Positions 44,571-55,308 of a stretch of DNA of 64,000 bases are shown in pieces. Position numbers and translations under genes: made by a program. The DNA comes from Termitomyces sp. T153 (taxonomy: Eukaryota > Basidiomycota > Agaricomycetes > Agaricales > Lyophyllaceae). Under the pieces are notes generated by a model. It searched no databases, was not told the origin of the DNA, and saw only the letters and a list, made by a program, of their open reading frames with translations. Location: contig JACKQL020000047.1 in assembly GCA_018296165.2 (NCBI GenBank), positions 62,001-126,000 of the forward strand. Reading direction: 5' to 3'. How positions within the stretch are numbered: the stretch's first letter is position 1; every line of letters begins with the position of its first letter.

Positions 44571-46283
44571 ATGACTTCAATTATCTCTTCTCGTTCGCTC
44601 GCGTGCGCATCCCGGTCTCGAAGGTCGCTCAGGCCACGCGTCGTGTGAGTTACATGCATATGATCAATGTGTTGTATTGTACTGACATCTTCGTAGGACA
44701 TTCGCCACTGTAACAGATGGGACACAGAACCTTCCATTGTCAGGAATTCGTGTGCTTGAGATGGGTCAGTTAATTGCGGGTCCTTTTGCGGGTCAGCTCC
44801 TCGGGTAAGCTCCTGTCCCTCTCGTCTGTTATTTGAAAAACATCTCTTCTATCAGGCAATTTGGTGCAGAGGTCATCAAGGTAGAGCCTCCTAGAACTGG
44901 TGATCCGCTGCGCGTTTGGCGTGAGCTCGATGAAGATGGGACTAGTCCGTGGTTTAGAAGTATAGCGCGGAACAAGAAGAGCGTAGCGATAGATATGAGA
45001 AAACCAGAAGGTCGAGAGTGCGCCCCTCTCCTTTTGCCTATTCCAGGAATTCTAATACGACAATCGGTTGCAGTCTCGTCAAACAACTTGCCATCAAAAG
45101 TGACGTCGTCATCGAGAACTTCAAGCCAGGCAGTATGTTCTCGACCAAAAAATCGTGCAATTCTCACGAATGTCATTTTATAATCAGCTCTCGAGAGATG
45201 GGGACTCGGACCAGCGGACTTACGTCCTCATAATCCGTCACTCATATTTACTCGTGTGAGCGGTTATGGGCAGACGGGTCCGTGGGCCCCACGCCCCGGA
45301 TATGCTTCTGTGTGCGAAGCAGAGTCTGGTTTTCGATATATCAATGGATTTCCCGACTCCGAATCGCAGGGACTGGCTGGTCCGCCTGTTAGACCCAATA
45401 TCAGTTTGGGAGACTCAATCGCTGGCCTACATGCAGCATTCGGCACGGTATGCTCGTGTTATCGTGTGCATCGTGATCCTCATGTCCCATGATAGGTATT
45501 AGCTTTGTTGGGGCGGCAAAGACAATCGACTCACGCAGGTACAACAGTAGACGTTAGCATCGTTGAAAGGTGTATCTTGACTTGACTTGTGCTTGACTCG
45601 AACTTACTGATTCTCCAGTATGCTTAATCTCATGGAAGGTATTATTCCGGAGTATGATCGTAAGGGCAAGGTAAGACTAATCCTTGGCTTGTTTAATTTG
45701 TTTTCAACTCCTTCATCAGACACGCGGACCATCAGGCTCCTCAGTAACTGGCATCGTCCCAACAAACGCATACCCGTGCTTGCCTGATTCATCTGCTCCC
45801 CTGATACCGACGTACATTGTCATAGGTGCCAATGGTGACTCGATCTATAATCGCCTCATGGAGGTCGTCAAACGACCCGACCTCACAGGGCCCAAGTACG
45901 AACAAAACCACCATCGAGTCGAACGGCAGATTGAGATCGAAGAGGCCATCTCGAATTGGACACGGCAACATACTGTTGATGAGGTGATTGAGGTCATGAA
46001 CAAGGTCGGTGTACCAGTGGGGAGGGTAGTGACTGTCAAAGAGGTCGTGGAAGGCGAGCAGATCAAGGCGCGGGGCGCTGTGCGAGACGTCTGGGTAGGC
46101 GGTGAGGATAAGGGATGGAACGTGAAAATGCAAGGGACCTTCCCTGTCCTCGATGGCGTTGACCCACAGCCAAAGTGGGCAGGACCAGACCTTGGCTTCC
46201 ATACGGACGAGGTGTTAATGAGCAACCTGGGTCTCTCATCCGATGCTGTAACGAAGCTGAGGACCGAAGGGGTAATCGGCTGA
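44571..46283 (+). CDS. Family III (CaiB/BaiF) CoA-transferase, probably mitochondrial
   Basis: It transfers CoA between carboxylic acids. Eight exons (44,571-44,644; 44,697-44,804; 44,856-45,017; 45,074-45,132; 45,188-45,447; 45,496-45,569; 45,619-45,670; 45,720-46,283) give 450 residues in frame. The first ~25 residues (MTSIISSRSLACASRSRRSL..) are Ser/Arg-rich without acids, like a mitochondrial presequence. Family blocks follow: GIRVLEMGQLIAGPFAGQLL, GAEVIKVEPPRTGDPLR, SDVVIENFKPG, RVSGYGQTGPWAPRPGYASV and NISLGDSIAGLHAAFGTVLA. The Asp in GDSIAG corresponds to the catalytic aspartate of the family, and GTTVDVSIVESML follows. Substrate cannot be told; eukaryotic relatives include the succinate-hydroxymethylglutarate CoA-transferase (SUGCT) type. 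Confidence 0.9.
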
Positions 46284-47157
46284 GGTTGCTCTCATCATTA
46301 TCTACCTGTGTAATATATTGTTGTTCCATCACCTGTATCATCCTTTCTCTGAAACTTATCCTCCTTTGTCATCAAAGTTACTTATTCTCCAGTCAACTTG
46401 CCACCACGGCTTGGTTCCTCATCTCTATTCAGAGTCCCAAGATATGTAAGTACTTGGGAATTTCGTGATACCTTGCAGTTTACGCGATCTACCCGACAGG
46501 TATAGGAAACCATCATCAACCATCGAGTTCTCACATACAATCCCACATGACGAACCATCAGCCTGAGGCGGACCATAGACCTTTTTCATGAAGAGTCTCA
46601 TTAACGTTAGTAATAACTTGCTCGCTCCTCGGGGTATCTAATCACATCGTGAAGCTGCTACAGTGCATTCATTGTGCTTGCTCTATCTCGTACTGACTGA
46701 AAGTTCAAACGACCGATCTGACACAACAGGATGTTGTGCTGAAACCATTCGCTGGCTGTGTACGCAAGGCTAGATCTCTGGCTACTGGACGCCGATAACA
46801 CGCATCAAGCAGTTTAGCACCCTTCGTCGTTCTGATGTGGTTAGCGCTGGAGAATCTTGTCAGATGACACATGGATGGCGCTAGGGCGTCCTTTTATCGT
46901 TCTTTGCACCAACCTTCATGATGGTTCGACATTTTTCGTAGCCTTTGCTTTACGACTCGGATACCTCATGTATTCTATTCCTCGTTGATAAATCATATGT
47001 GAATTTGTCCCCTTTCCCGATACCTAAAGCCCTTCTGGAAGCAAATTACGAGTGCTCCACAAAATCAAATTACTCCGGCGCTTCTTTCAGCCTTCCTTTA
47101 CGTATACATATGGACATTGACTGATGAGCATGAAAAGCGTTGCCATGCACATTCCCC
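46284..47157. other. Intergenic, no gene seen
   Basis: 3' flank of the CoA-transferase and promoter of the next gene. No recognisable feature. Confidence 0.45.
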
Positions 47158-47748
47158 ATGAATCACCCACCATCACTTTACCGTCACCCAGGCATGAACT
47201 GGACGCAAGTCATACCGCGTTATGAGACCATCGAAGCTGCTATCGGCCACATGAGTAGTTTTGGTATGACTAGTTTCTTTAGATAGAAATTCGTCTTATT
47301 AATATAGACTCCTCTAGTTGGAAAACATCGCTATCTTGCATCAGGCATTCTTTTGCTGTGGTCGATCTTCCCCGAGTTTCCATTCAAAGTCCTCTACACT
47401 GTTGCCTACAAGGTCCCGAGAGCTGTATTTTGTTGGGTACTCAGTTGTTTCGGTTTTACGGAGGATGGAATCTCTCCAGGTCTGTTTTCTATAATCTCGA
47501 AGCTGCCCTTTTTAACTTAGGGTGTTGATGGTCTAGACTCATTTGCATCACGGTATCAGTCTCGCGAGTATGGCGGTAATATACCACGCGATAGTTTGTT
47601 TTCATCATATCAGTCTATTGGGGCTCGCGGATACTATGAGATTGATGGGTATTCTGATCGACAGGAGGGACGAGGAACTGTGATGACCATTTTGGGCTGG
47701 ATTATTTTTTTCGGAGCAGGCTATGTATTTCTTGGCCCCTGGAATTAG
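47158..47748 (+). CDS. Small IFI6/IFI27-like (6-16 family) membrane protein
   Basis: Three exons (47,158-47,263; 47,318-47,479; 47,537-47,748) give 159 residues. After a polar start (MNHPPSLYRHPGMNWTQVIP) come a hydrophobic stretch (ASGILLLWSIF) and VLYTVAYKVPRAVFCWVLSC. Then comes a block FGFTEDGISPDSFASRYQSR followed by IPRDSLFSSYQSIGARG. This spacing (GF..xGxxxxSxAxxxQS...xPxxSLFxxxQSxGA) is that of the ISG12/6-16 family, known in fungi as small hydrophobic proteins of unclear, possibly mitochondrial function. The C-terminus ends in a hydrophobic segment (VMTILGWIIFFGAGYVFLG). The third acceptor was chosen because the nearer AG breaks the frame. Confidence 0.68.
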
Positions 47749-48259
47749 TATTGAAAGATCATGGGGCCCGTCATCCCCATAAATGAATGATTGCCATGTA
47801 GTGTTAAATGACTTGTCTTATTTGAAACAAGTGTGCCCATTGAAAGTTCTCTTGATTGTTGTCACCAATCTGATGGCTCTGACCGAGCTGATTATTCGAG
47901 TTGTTTATAAGTACGAGCATCAATATGTATCTATGAGGGGTGGCTGCATTCAGGTTATAGTACAGTCGAACATCTCACAACCGATGGCCCTTGTAACCGA
48001 TAACCCCTTCAATCCGATGGGTTTTCGGCATCCACCGACTTAGTTCGCAAGGAAATTTGATAACCCTCTGATATCCGATATTCGATGGGTCCCAGGAAGG
48101 GTCATAACCGATAATTTGCCCGAAAAGTATACATTTTCATTATAATGAATCAGTTTCTCCTAAGTATATGATGGAAGAATCACTGTATTATTGATATATG
48201 TTGTAATAAAAAAAAGGTACAACAATGGATTTCCGGTCTCAGGTCACGTGACTCTGATG

Positions 48260-48299
48260 ATGACGTCGGGCTCTGCGCATGCGCAGAATCCGACGTCAT
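48260..48299. repeat. 40 bp near-perfect palindrome in the MITE centre
   Basis: Outer arms ATGACGTCGG / CCGACGTCAT enclose the perfect 16 bp palindrome TCTGCGCATGCGCAGA with only two-base mismatches between them. It could form a long hairpin or cruciform. The arms contain TGACGTC, an ATF/CREB-like site. Confidence 0.85.
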
Positions 48300-48344
48300 A
48301 TTTCCCACGTTTCATTTCTGTAAATTTGCAGTCCTAGTAATTGG

Positions 48345-48440
48345 AATCCTCAGACTTGTTCCCTTTAGATTTCCCTCTGCCAGGTATGTATTTATTTCTG
48401 CTGTGCCATTACTGTTAATAGACTTTTCTCTTCAGCCTAC
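48345..48440 (+). repeat. Scrap of gypsy family 1 LTR inside the MITE
   Basis: About 85 bp match the complement of 4095-4195 in the LTR at 4045-4490, including GATTTCCCTCTGCCAGGTAT and CTGTGCCA(T/C)TACTGTTAATA. It lies within the MITE, between its centre and right arm. Confidence 0.7.
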
Positions 48441-48628
48441 TACTCTTAACAAATATTTCACTAAAAATTCAGATAGTCATTAGCAGTGATGTATATAATG
48501 TCTACTTATACTAAAAGGACACATTAGAAGAGACTCTACAATGACCCCTCTTATGCCCGATACTCCCTAATAACCGATGCTTTTTGGCTTCCACGGAGGG
48601 GCCATCGGTTATGAGAGGTTCGACTGTA

Positions 48629-49395
48629 TTATACAGGCACTTACGAAAGCGGGAGTATTTGTAGACAATAAATTAATTTGAGAGGGGGTAGTTATATGGT
48701 GTGTATCTGAAAATCAGAAAGAAAATGCTCAAGGATTTGAATTCACCTTAGTTAACAACCACCATGCCGTCAAAGCTCTTCTTCATGAGCGCTTTCTTCA
48801 TAACGCTGATCACTCTTCCTTAATCTTCACCCTCTTGATCCGAAGGAACGCGGTTGTATTCGATCTCATGTCAACAGGTGGCTGTTTCGTCCTCTCGCTT
48901 ACTGTGCGATCGTGAAGTAAGGAAGACATCATGTAGTGTATTGTAATCTACTATGTCAATACACACGTGGGATATGGGCGAGAGAGCGTGCTGAACGCTG
49001 CTCCAATCGGCGACCAGACACCCGTTGATGGCGCTCACTATGAATATCGACATAGTAAAAGAATGATGTTGTGATGGTTATAGGGAGAATATCATTTGCG
49101 TTGTGATGGTTATAGGGAGAATATAATTTGCGTAGTCATGGGATATTGATGTTGAAAGACAAAACGACGCTCGAAGCCGGGTAGGAGGGAGGTTGTGAAG
49201 GTTACGCGTGAAGTGGAGAACGAAGGGTAGATCCTAGAAATCTCGATATACTCTTATGGCGCGAGGTACGCGTGAAGGTGGTACTAGTTCAAGTTGTCCG
49301 AAGGCATGTGATCGTTACGCGTTGTCCGAAACCCGTTCCGCATTCCTCTCGTGCCTCTTTCCTGCCGACTTACAAGATGAGTGGTTCAGCAATCG
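48629..49395. repeat. Intergenic with a 32 bp tandem duplication
   Basis: The unit TTGTGATGGTTATAGGGAGA..TTTGCG occurs twice head to tail at 49,069-49,100 and 49,101-49,132. A short minus-strand frame (MSIFIVSAINGCLVADWSSV.., near 49,053-48,871) has no recognised homology. Nothing else is evident. Confidence 0.6.
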
Positions 49396-50530
49396 TCAAC
49401 GTAGCCAAAGAGGGGTCAAAATCCATTGCTGGTAAAATGATCGTAGGATCATAGCCGCCTCGTTAGGTTCCAGCTGGTTGTTCAAAACAGACGGATATCT
49501 CAACGGTGTCGAAGAATGATGAAGCAGGAGAGCGATGGCTGTTACCATGTTGATATAACGATCGTGCGAAGCCGTAGGCGATGGAGCCCATTTACCTGCC
49601 AAGAGGAAATCTGCCTAAGGATGGGAACACGGTCTTCGTCTGGGAGCAAGAGCTGCGAGCTCTTCAAGAAGATCGTGAGAGAGACGATCACGCGCGACAG
49701 CAACATATAAGGCCCTGAACTTCGGTTGGGCTAATATCTTGACAAGGTCAATATATCGCTCGTTGGCGATGATAACACTTTTGTCTTTGGCCATCTTCTT
49801 TTCTCTAGCGTTTTTTGCAAGTGATTCTGCAATGCGCATGTCTCGATCACCTTTCTTAGACTCCCTGCGCGAGGCACGATACCTATATCGTCGACTCTGA
49901 GTCGGAGAATAATAGATATTGAGGAATCTGGTAGGTTAATCAGCGATATAGAATTCATCGATAGCAGCGAGGGTGACAATGTTTAGTACGTTCTTCCAGT
50001 GATTCTCCGACATCCCCTGCATACTTTTGGGGGTCGTACAGACTGGCTCCACAAGATTTTCCAGCTTTTTCAGGTTCTGAATTGCAGTTCATGAGTGATG
50101 CTCGTATAACCAACCAAATGCCTTTGAAACAAAAATGAACTTCTTACTGCCTGCGGATACATTAATCTTTAAACTCACTGATAAAACAGCTTTTTGACGC
50201 TCTTTCCGTCATAGATACTTCGAACGTTCCAAAGGATATGGAGTGGTAAATCGGGATCCTTCGCCCAAGCTTTTGAGATACGTGTTGAATGCCTGGGGTG
50301 TCCCTGCACTATCGAAGCTCTGAACCAAGAGTTGGGACAGGGTAGGACTATAGGCGGGTGCAAGGTTTTCTGTCATAGTTCGTGTTTCGAGAGCTTTCAT
50401 CATCGCATTTTCGAATGTACATGGGCTGACAACCTCTTCTTTGCAATCCCGGGCCCTAATCAGACCGTCCTGCTTCGAAGGAAGAATATCTAGAAAGTCT
50501 GGATCATAGAGCTCTGGAATTCAGGGAAGA
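49396..50530 (-). pseudogene. DUF2828 protein relic
   Basis: The minus strand reads FENAMMKALETRTMTENLAP, AYSPTLSQLLVQSFDS, then in another frame AKDPDLPLHILWNVRSIYDG and KAFGWLYEHH, NLVEPVCTTPKSMQGMSENH, VTLAAIDEFY, LAKNAREKKMAKDKSVIIAN with ERYIDLVKILAQPKFRALYV, and after further breaks LAGKWAPSPTASHDRYINMV and PSVLNNQLEPNEAAMILRSF. The order matches the DUF2828 family (a TROVE/vWA-related family of unknown function). At least three frame changes and in-frame stops, plus loss of the N- and C-terminal parts, show it is dead. Family recognised from memory. Confidence 0.72.
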
Positions 50531-51639
50531 GTGGCAGTCTGCCGACACAAAGCAGCAGCAACAGTAGAAATTAATCGTGGAGAAAATGATCGTGTGACGA
50601 GGCCAAGGTGAAGACGACGTTCCTTCTCGTACCGGTTTCATGAGCCATCTAGTGCATATCATCGTGGGATCTGACGACTACACCAGCCAGCCTAAAGCCT
50701 TTACAGCGTGGTTGATGCAACTGAGGTCACTTCCCGAGATGTTCCATGTTCGGACTTTCGGGCGCCTAAATCCTGAAGTATATGACAGATCACAGTCAAT
50801 CTGTTTAGTTTCGGCCATTTCCTTGTGTACATGCGTGTAGTCGTGTCGTGACGTTAGCATGAAACTTTCGGGACGATTGCTTCAACTTGAACTTCCAGAT
50901 CACAGTGGGAATACGATCAAGATGAGATCAAGAGCGTCTGGATCCAACTGAGGTAATTTGAGAGCATACGGTTAGAACAAGATGATACTTTGGGACTTCG
51001 GCCGAAAAAATGGCCATTAGTTCCAAGTTGAGGTGAGTACTTTGAACTTCGCCAAATGGACATCTTGTGGACATCTAAAAGTCCATGTGGTCACGTTTGT
51101 TCGTTTGCCTTCATTTCATAGAACTCTAATGTAGAACCGCACATCTCCTCCGCAAGATCAAAGCTAGTGCATAGCCAGATACTTGGAGTCTAAGAAGGAA
51201 AAGTATTTATGAACTTATGCCATGCATAATGAAGCCGTATGGTAACGGAATCAATCAAGCATCTTCTTTTACATTGTATACCAACGGACCTAGTTCTGAG
51301 TCTCAAGGCAAGGCCATGTGCAGGAAACTCTATGCTAGTCACAAGAGTGGAAGATAATGCTCCTTTGCGCCACCACTTACCAAAACCCCGCCATGGATCA
51401 GAGATACCACCTTGGTTGTGCGTCTAATGTTTATGTCAGAGTACTAAGCCTGGTTAAATAAGAAAATTTCAGATAGGTCATCCTTTACAGTGTCGCACAT
51501 TATAAAAGATCCAATGACTGACTTGTGGCGCAAGAATCGAAATTGTACGAAGAAACAAGTAGACATACCGACGACAACGTTCTGTGACGACAAGATTCTG
51601 TAGTAGTTTACAACGTTTGTAACGGTGGCCGCAGGCAGA
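50531..51639. other. Intergenic, no supported gene
   Basis: Short frames on both strands show no homology I can name. Confidence 0.4.
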
Positions 51640-52806
51640 TTATTTCCACAGAAAACCAGTGATGGCTTGAACGTTGGGATTCTCTGCCAAGACCTTGAGA
51701 TTCTTTCCGCCATCAATTCGCTCAAACACTTTGACCCCTCCGCCGTCACCACCACCCGCAACAAGCCACTTGTCATCCGGGCCACCGAAGAGCATGCCAC
51801 GAAGATGATTGAGGCCTGATCTAACCTCTGTTACCAGCTCCAATGTATCCAGACCAGAAATAGCAAAGATTGAGATAATATCACCTTCCGGTGACGGGTC
51901 GTTGCGATTAGAAAGATAGAGGAACGGCGTAGGGTAAGTGGAGTTGGGTACCGGGATCAAAACCTCAGCTGCAAGCATACCGTTTGGTCGAGGAGGTGGG
52001 TTTGACATCGTAGACGCTGATTTGACAAACGAAGGGAGCTCGGGATATAGAGGGAATCGATGTTTCACAAGGACGCTGCTCAATTCAAGGAGTGTATATA
52101 GATGCCCATCTTGCTTCCGTGTCAGCCGATCACCAATGAATGATACACAAGTTTCACATACCGTAGAAAGCGACGTGGCGCGGCCCTCCTCCTGGCATAT
52201 AAGAGATGTCACTTCGATGCTCCAATGTTCCACACCCAGTTTCGCCTATCTTGAATCTCCGAACTACATCCGCTCCGAGGTCAGGAACCAGAAGTTCGTT
52301 ATGCTCTTCACTGATAATCACTTGATGTGGATGAGATCCCTCTTGCCTGGAGGCATCCGGTCCCGTACCCGTGAATTGTATCGACGTGGGAGATGATGCA
52401 AGGATATAAGGCGCTTCGGAAGAGATAGGAAGGGTGGATAAAGTGCCGGAAGAGTACTTTTTGTATTGTCACGTACTTGATCAACCTTCAAGCAAAAAGC
52501 ACGTACATTGCCAATGTATAGAATATTCGTCGTAGCAAGTAATGTGCAGGGGTCCGCCCCTCCGCTGGATGCTTCAGCTATGATCTTCCCTTTTCCTTCT
52601 TCATCGAACTTCAAAGCAATAACCTTGCCATCAGATTGTTCTAGACCAGTGAAAACGAGTGAGTGATCGCCAGGATAGAATGTAATCCATGAGGGATGGT
52701 GTCCAGCCCTGACGGTAGATGAGACAGTGATACTCGCAGTGTCAGGATCGAGTGCAAGGGTTGAAATTTCGTTAGTATAAGACGCTGTGAAGATAAGATG
52801 GACCAT
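51640..52806 (-). CDS. Seven-bladed beta-propeller lactonase family protein
   Basis: It belongs to the family that includes cycloisomerase and 6-phosphogluconolactonase-type lactonases (Pfam lactonase, 7-bladed propeller). Three exons (52,806-52,507; 52,456-52,162; 52,109-51,640) give 354 residues in frame. Landmarks: MVHLIFTASYTNEISTLALD, GHHPSWITFYPGDHSLVFTG, SSGGADPCTLLATTNILYIG, EGSHPHQVIISEEHNELLVP with DLGADVVRRFKIGE, GGGPRHVAFYDGHLYTLLEL, FLYLSNRNDPSPEGDIISIF and LRGMLFGGPDDKWLVAGGGD. The HPHQ and GPRH blocks are hallmark propeller strands of the family. No signal peptide is visible. The second intron's acceptor (GCAAG) was chosen for frame. Confidence 0.88.
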
Positions 52807-53868
52807 GACGATGATGCAAGTTCAGAGCCTGTGATTCATTTCATTCTCCGGCTTTTTAAGTGATCGGGTCCCGATTATTCGCCGGAATCGCGTTGTGGTC
52901 GACAAATATTGTGTACCTTCACAATCCTACTTGAGCCTACAGACACGGTCAAAAATGTGCAACGAGCTGCATGCGCAGACGCGGACCCCAGAGAGCAAAG
53001 ATAATCAGCATAGAAGAAGGCCGGTAAGCCAGACAGACATCAGATCATAAAGTACAATACTTAGCAAGTACTTGATAATGTCAGACATTTTACTGGAAAG
53101 GCGGACGAAAATAATCCTTGATCTAGAAATGAAAATAGTCGGTTCAAATTCAAGAACGTATCAATGAGGCGGATAGTGACTCCTAATCCTTTGGGTGAAC
53201 TACGGTATACGAATGATCGTTCGGGCAGAAACGAAGTTTCAGGAAGACGTTGGAGACATTGAACAAGTTTCTATGTCCGAAGATTTTCCGATGTGAACGT
53301 TACATTTTACGGCTGCACCAAGGTCTGGAAGACTCCATCCGATGCCAGAAATACGAAGGAGTTTTCAGAATACAAAAAAGGTCAAGTCGCATCACGGGAG
53401 AATCACTGCATACGTCATGGTCGTACGCTGGTCATATTGCGTTTCCGATAAATCTCCCCGGCATTCCTAGACCTTAGAATGTATATGAATCATGCCGACG
53501 CCAAGTAGTCTACCGAGGTTGAATTATGGAAGGCAAGGCTTGCTATTTTTCGATTAGTGTTTATGAATACGGACCCGAGTTCCGTAGCAAAGTTATTCAA
53601 CGCTATACATATACAAAAACGATAGACCGATACAATGAATTGGATGGTTAGTGGGTAACAATTGGATGCTTACCATATTACTTCAGAGAGAGGGACGAGG
53701 CCCAAACGAGACCTGTCAGGGAGAACTCAAAGGCGAGCAATCAATTTCGCGTTTTTGTGTCTATGTGGATAAATAAGCTCAAGACGCAATATGTCGCACT
53801 TATAAGCAAAGATATGAAAACCCAGATAAAATCAAAAGTCATGTTCAACGGCACCTTTGTTCGCCATT
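52807..53868. other. Intergenic, no supported gene
   Basis: Lies between the lactonase start and the PrpF stop. A 75-codon plus-strand frame near 53,250 has no recognised homology. Confidence 0.4.
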
Positions 53869-55107
53869 TCACCACCACACAGCACCTTCCATGAGTCTCC
53901 TTCCTGTACGCACAACCTTTGCGCTTTTGACCTCTCCAAAGTCTTCAAAGTCGGCTCCTACATCGACGACGCCGCCAGGATGTCGAAGCCTAACCATATC
54001 TGTCTTGCTCCTATCGGATCCCTGGCAGATCTCCCATGCTAATGAGTGTCGAATACTGGATGCGACACCGACACATAAGCCAACCGTCATTGGAACTGCC
54101 TTGTGCAAGACCCCCATCGAAAGAGCATGAATTACAATGTCTACTTTTTGTGCGTAGTCATCGTCGGTGTGTGGAGCTCGAAGAATTGCTATTTTGGGCT
54201 GCGCTTGTGCGGTGGGGTCAAGTCCCATCTTGACTGCGGCAGTACGGCGAATCTGTTCCAATGTTGGACCGACATCTGTTGGCTTTCCTTCGATGTATTC
54301 TGCCATAGGAAGGAACTTGGCGAGGTCAGAGTAACTGACGAAGATAGTAGGGTTTGTCGCATCTATACAGGAGCACCTGATGGTCCTTTCACTGCTTCCT
54401 TGCGATGGCAGGATCACCAGATGATCCAGAGACGAGCCAGTAGGTAGCAACTTTCCTGTGCGAGCGCCAGCCGGGTCGATGAAATCCAGAACGATGGTAG
54501 ATGATTTTCCTGTTACACCTGCGATCTCAGTTTCTGGATTATCGAGTATTGCCATGGGTATGTTTGACGACGAGACGGGGAAGGTAGTGTCGACGATTTT
54601 GGAGGTGTTGGTATTGAAGGAGCGGACGGTCAGGTGTTTTCCGGTTGCATGGGGTATACAGATGCCTTGGTCGACAGCAAAGACACCGACCATGCTCGAC
54701 AAATTTCCGCAATTACCCGAGTAGTCGATGCTAGAATCACGTATTCCGACCTGAACAAAAGTGTATTCCACGTCGATTCCTTCTTCTTTATGCGAAGGTG
54801 TTGGAGCTCCAACAACGCATATCTTTGACAGGCTAGAAACGCCTCCTCCCATGCCATTCAATTGTCGGCCGTATTCTGGATCCGGAGAACCCATGATACC
54901 TAGAAAAACTCGGTCCCATTGCGACCTGTCTGCAGGAAGACTCGATTTGTTTAGGAAAATGCCCTTCGACGTCCCACCGCGTAAAAATGAAGCAGGAAGA
55001 GGGTTTGTAATACTACTTGAACTCGACATTCTGAAGCAGCTTGTTCCAACAACATGGTGAGTCCTCTTTCTCAAGGCAAGATATCGCCAAATCGTCGAGG
55101 TCCTCAT
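53869..55107 (-). CDS. PrpF-family isomerase (2-methylaconitate cis-trans isomerase-like)
   Basis: PrpF proteins share the diaminopimelate-epimerase fold and isomerise aconitate-type acids, classically in the methylcitrate route of propionate use. One uninterrupted exon encodes 412 residues. Landmarks: ASFLRGGTSKGIFLNKSSLP, FLGIMGSPDPEYGRQLNGMG with GGVSSLSKICVV, VQVGIRDSSIDYSGNCGNLS and SMVGVFAVDQGI. The N-terminal and central cysteine positions of the family fall near SGNCGN. The ATG at 55,107 gives an Arg-rich, acid-free leader (MRTSTIWRYLALRKRTHHVV) like a mitochondrial presequence; an internal MSSSSSITNPLP could be the start of a shorter form. Lack of introns is unusual next to its neighbours. 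Confidence 0.88.
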   Translation of the reverse strand: MRTSTIWRYLALRKRTHHVVGTSCFRMSSSSSITNPLPASFLRGGTSKGIFLNKSSLPADRSQWDRVFLGIMGSPDPEYGRQLNGMGGGVSSLSKICVVGAPTPSHKEEGIDVEYTFVQVGIRDSSIDYSGNCGNLSSMVGVFAVDQGICIPHATGKHLTVRSFNTNTSKIVDTTFPVSSSNIPMAILDNPETEIAGVTGKSSTIVLDFIDPAGARTGKLLPTGSSLDHLVILPSQGSSERTIRCSCIDATNPTIFVSYSDLAKFLPMAEYIEGKPTDVGPTLEQIRRTAAVKMGLDPTAQAQPKIAILRAPHTDDDYAQKVDIVIHALSMGVLHKAVPMTVGLCVGVASSIRHSLAWEICQGSDRSKTDMVRLRHPGGVVDVGADFEDFGEVKSAKVVRTGRRLMEGAVWW

Positions 55108-55308
55108 AGGCAATGATGGATTATTCCGGCCCGGGCCAGGGTGTAACGACGCGTTGCCAAGACTTCACCACGCGGCCTCCGTACATCGGCCCCTCTGGTT
55201 TATCCTTTCTGTCGGACTCTTACTACATTGATATTACACATACAGTTCTACGATATATAAAGAGTTCGCTATGTATCGTATCAATAGTTCTTTCAATTCT
55301 AGGATTTA

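Larger units (their letters stand above)
47963..48626. mobile_element. Pogo-like MITE, 664 bp, TA target site
   Basis: The ends are CAGTCGAACATCTCACAACC and, inverted, CAGTCGAACCTCTCATAACC, each bordered by TA (47,961-47,962 and 48,627-48,628). The inverted repeat extends to the GATGGCCC box. TIRs starting CAGT and a TA duplication are typical of the pogo/Tc1-mariner superfamily. No transposase is encoded. Many degenerate AACCGAT and CCGATA motifs repeat inside both arms. CpG is present, so the copy is not strongly decayed. Confidence 0.82.

Noticed and set aside
45264..46341. Minus-strand frames opposite the CoA-transferase
   Set aside because: The plus strand carries all family motifs in frame over eight exons.
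53891..54447. Plus-strand frames opposite the PrpF gene
   Set aside because: Antisense shadows of a clearly homologous 412-codon gene.
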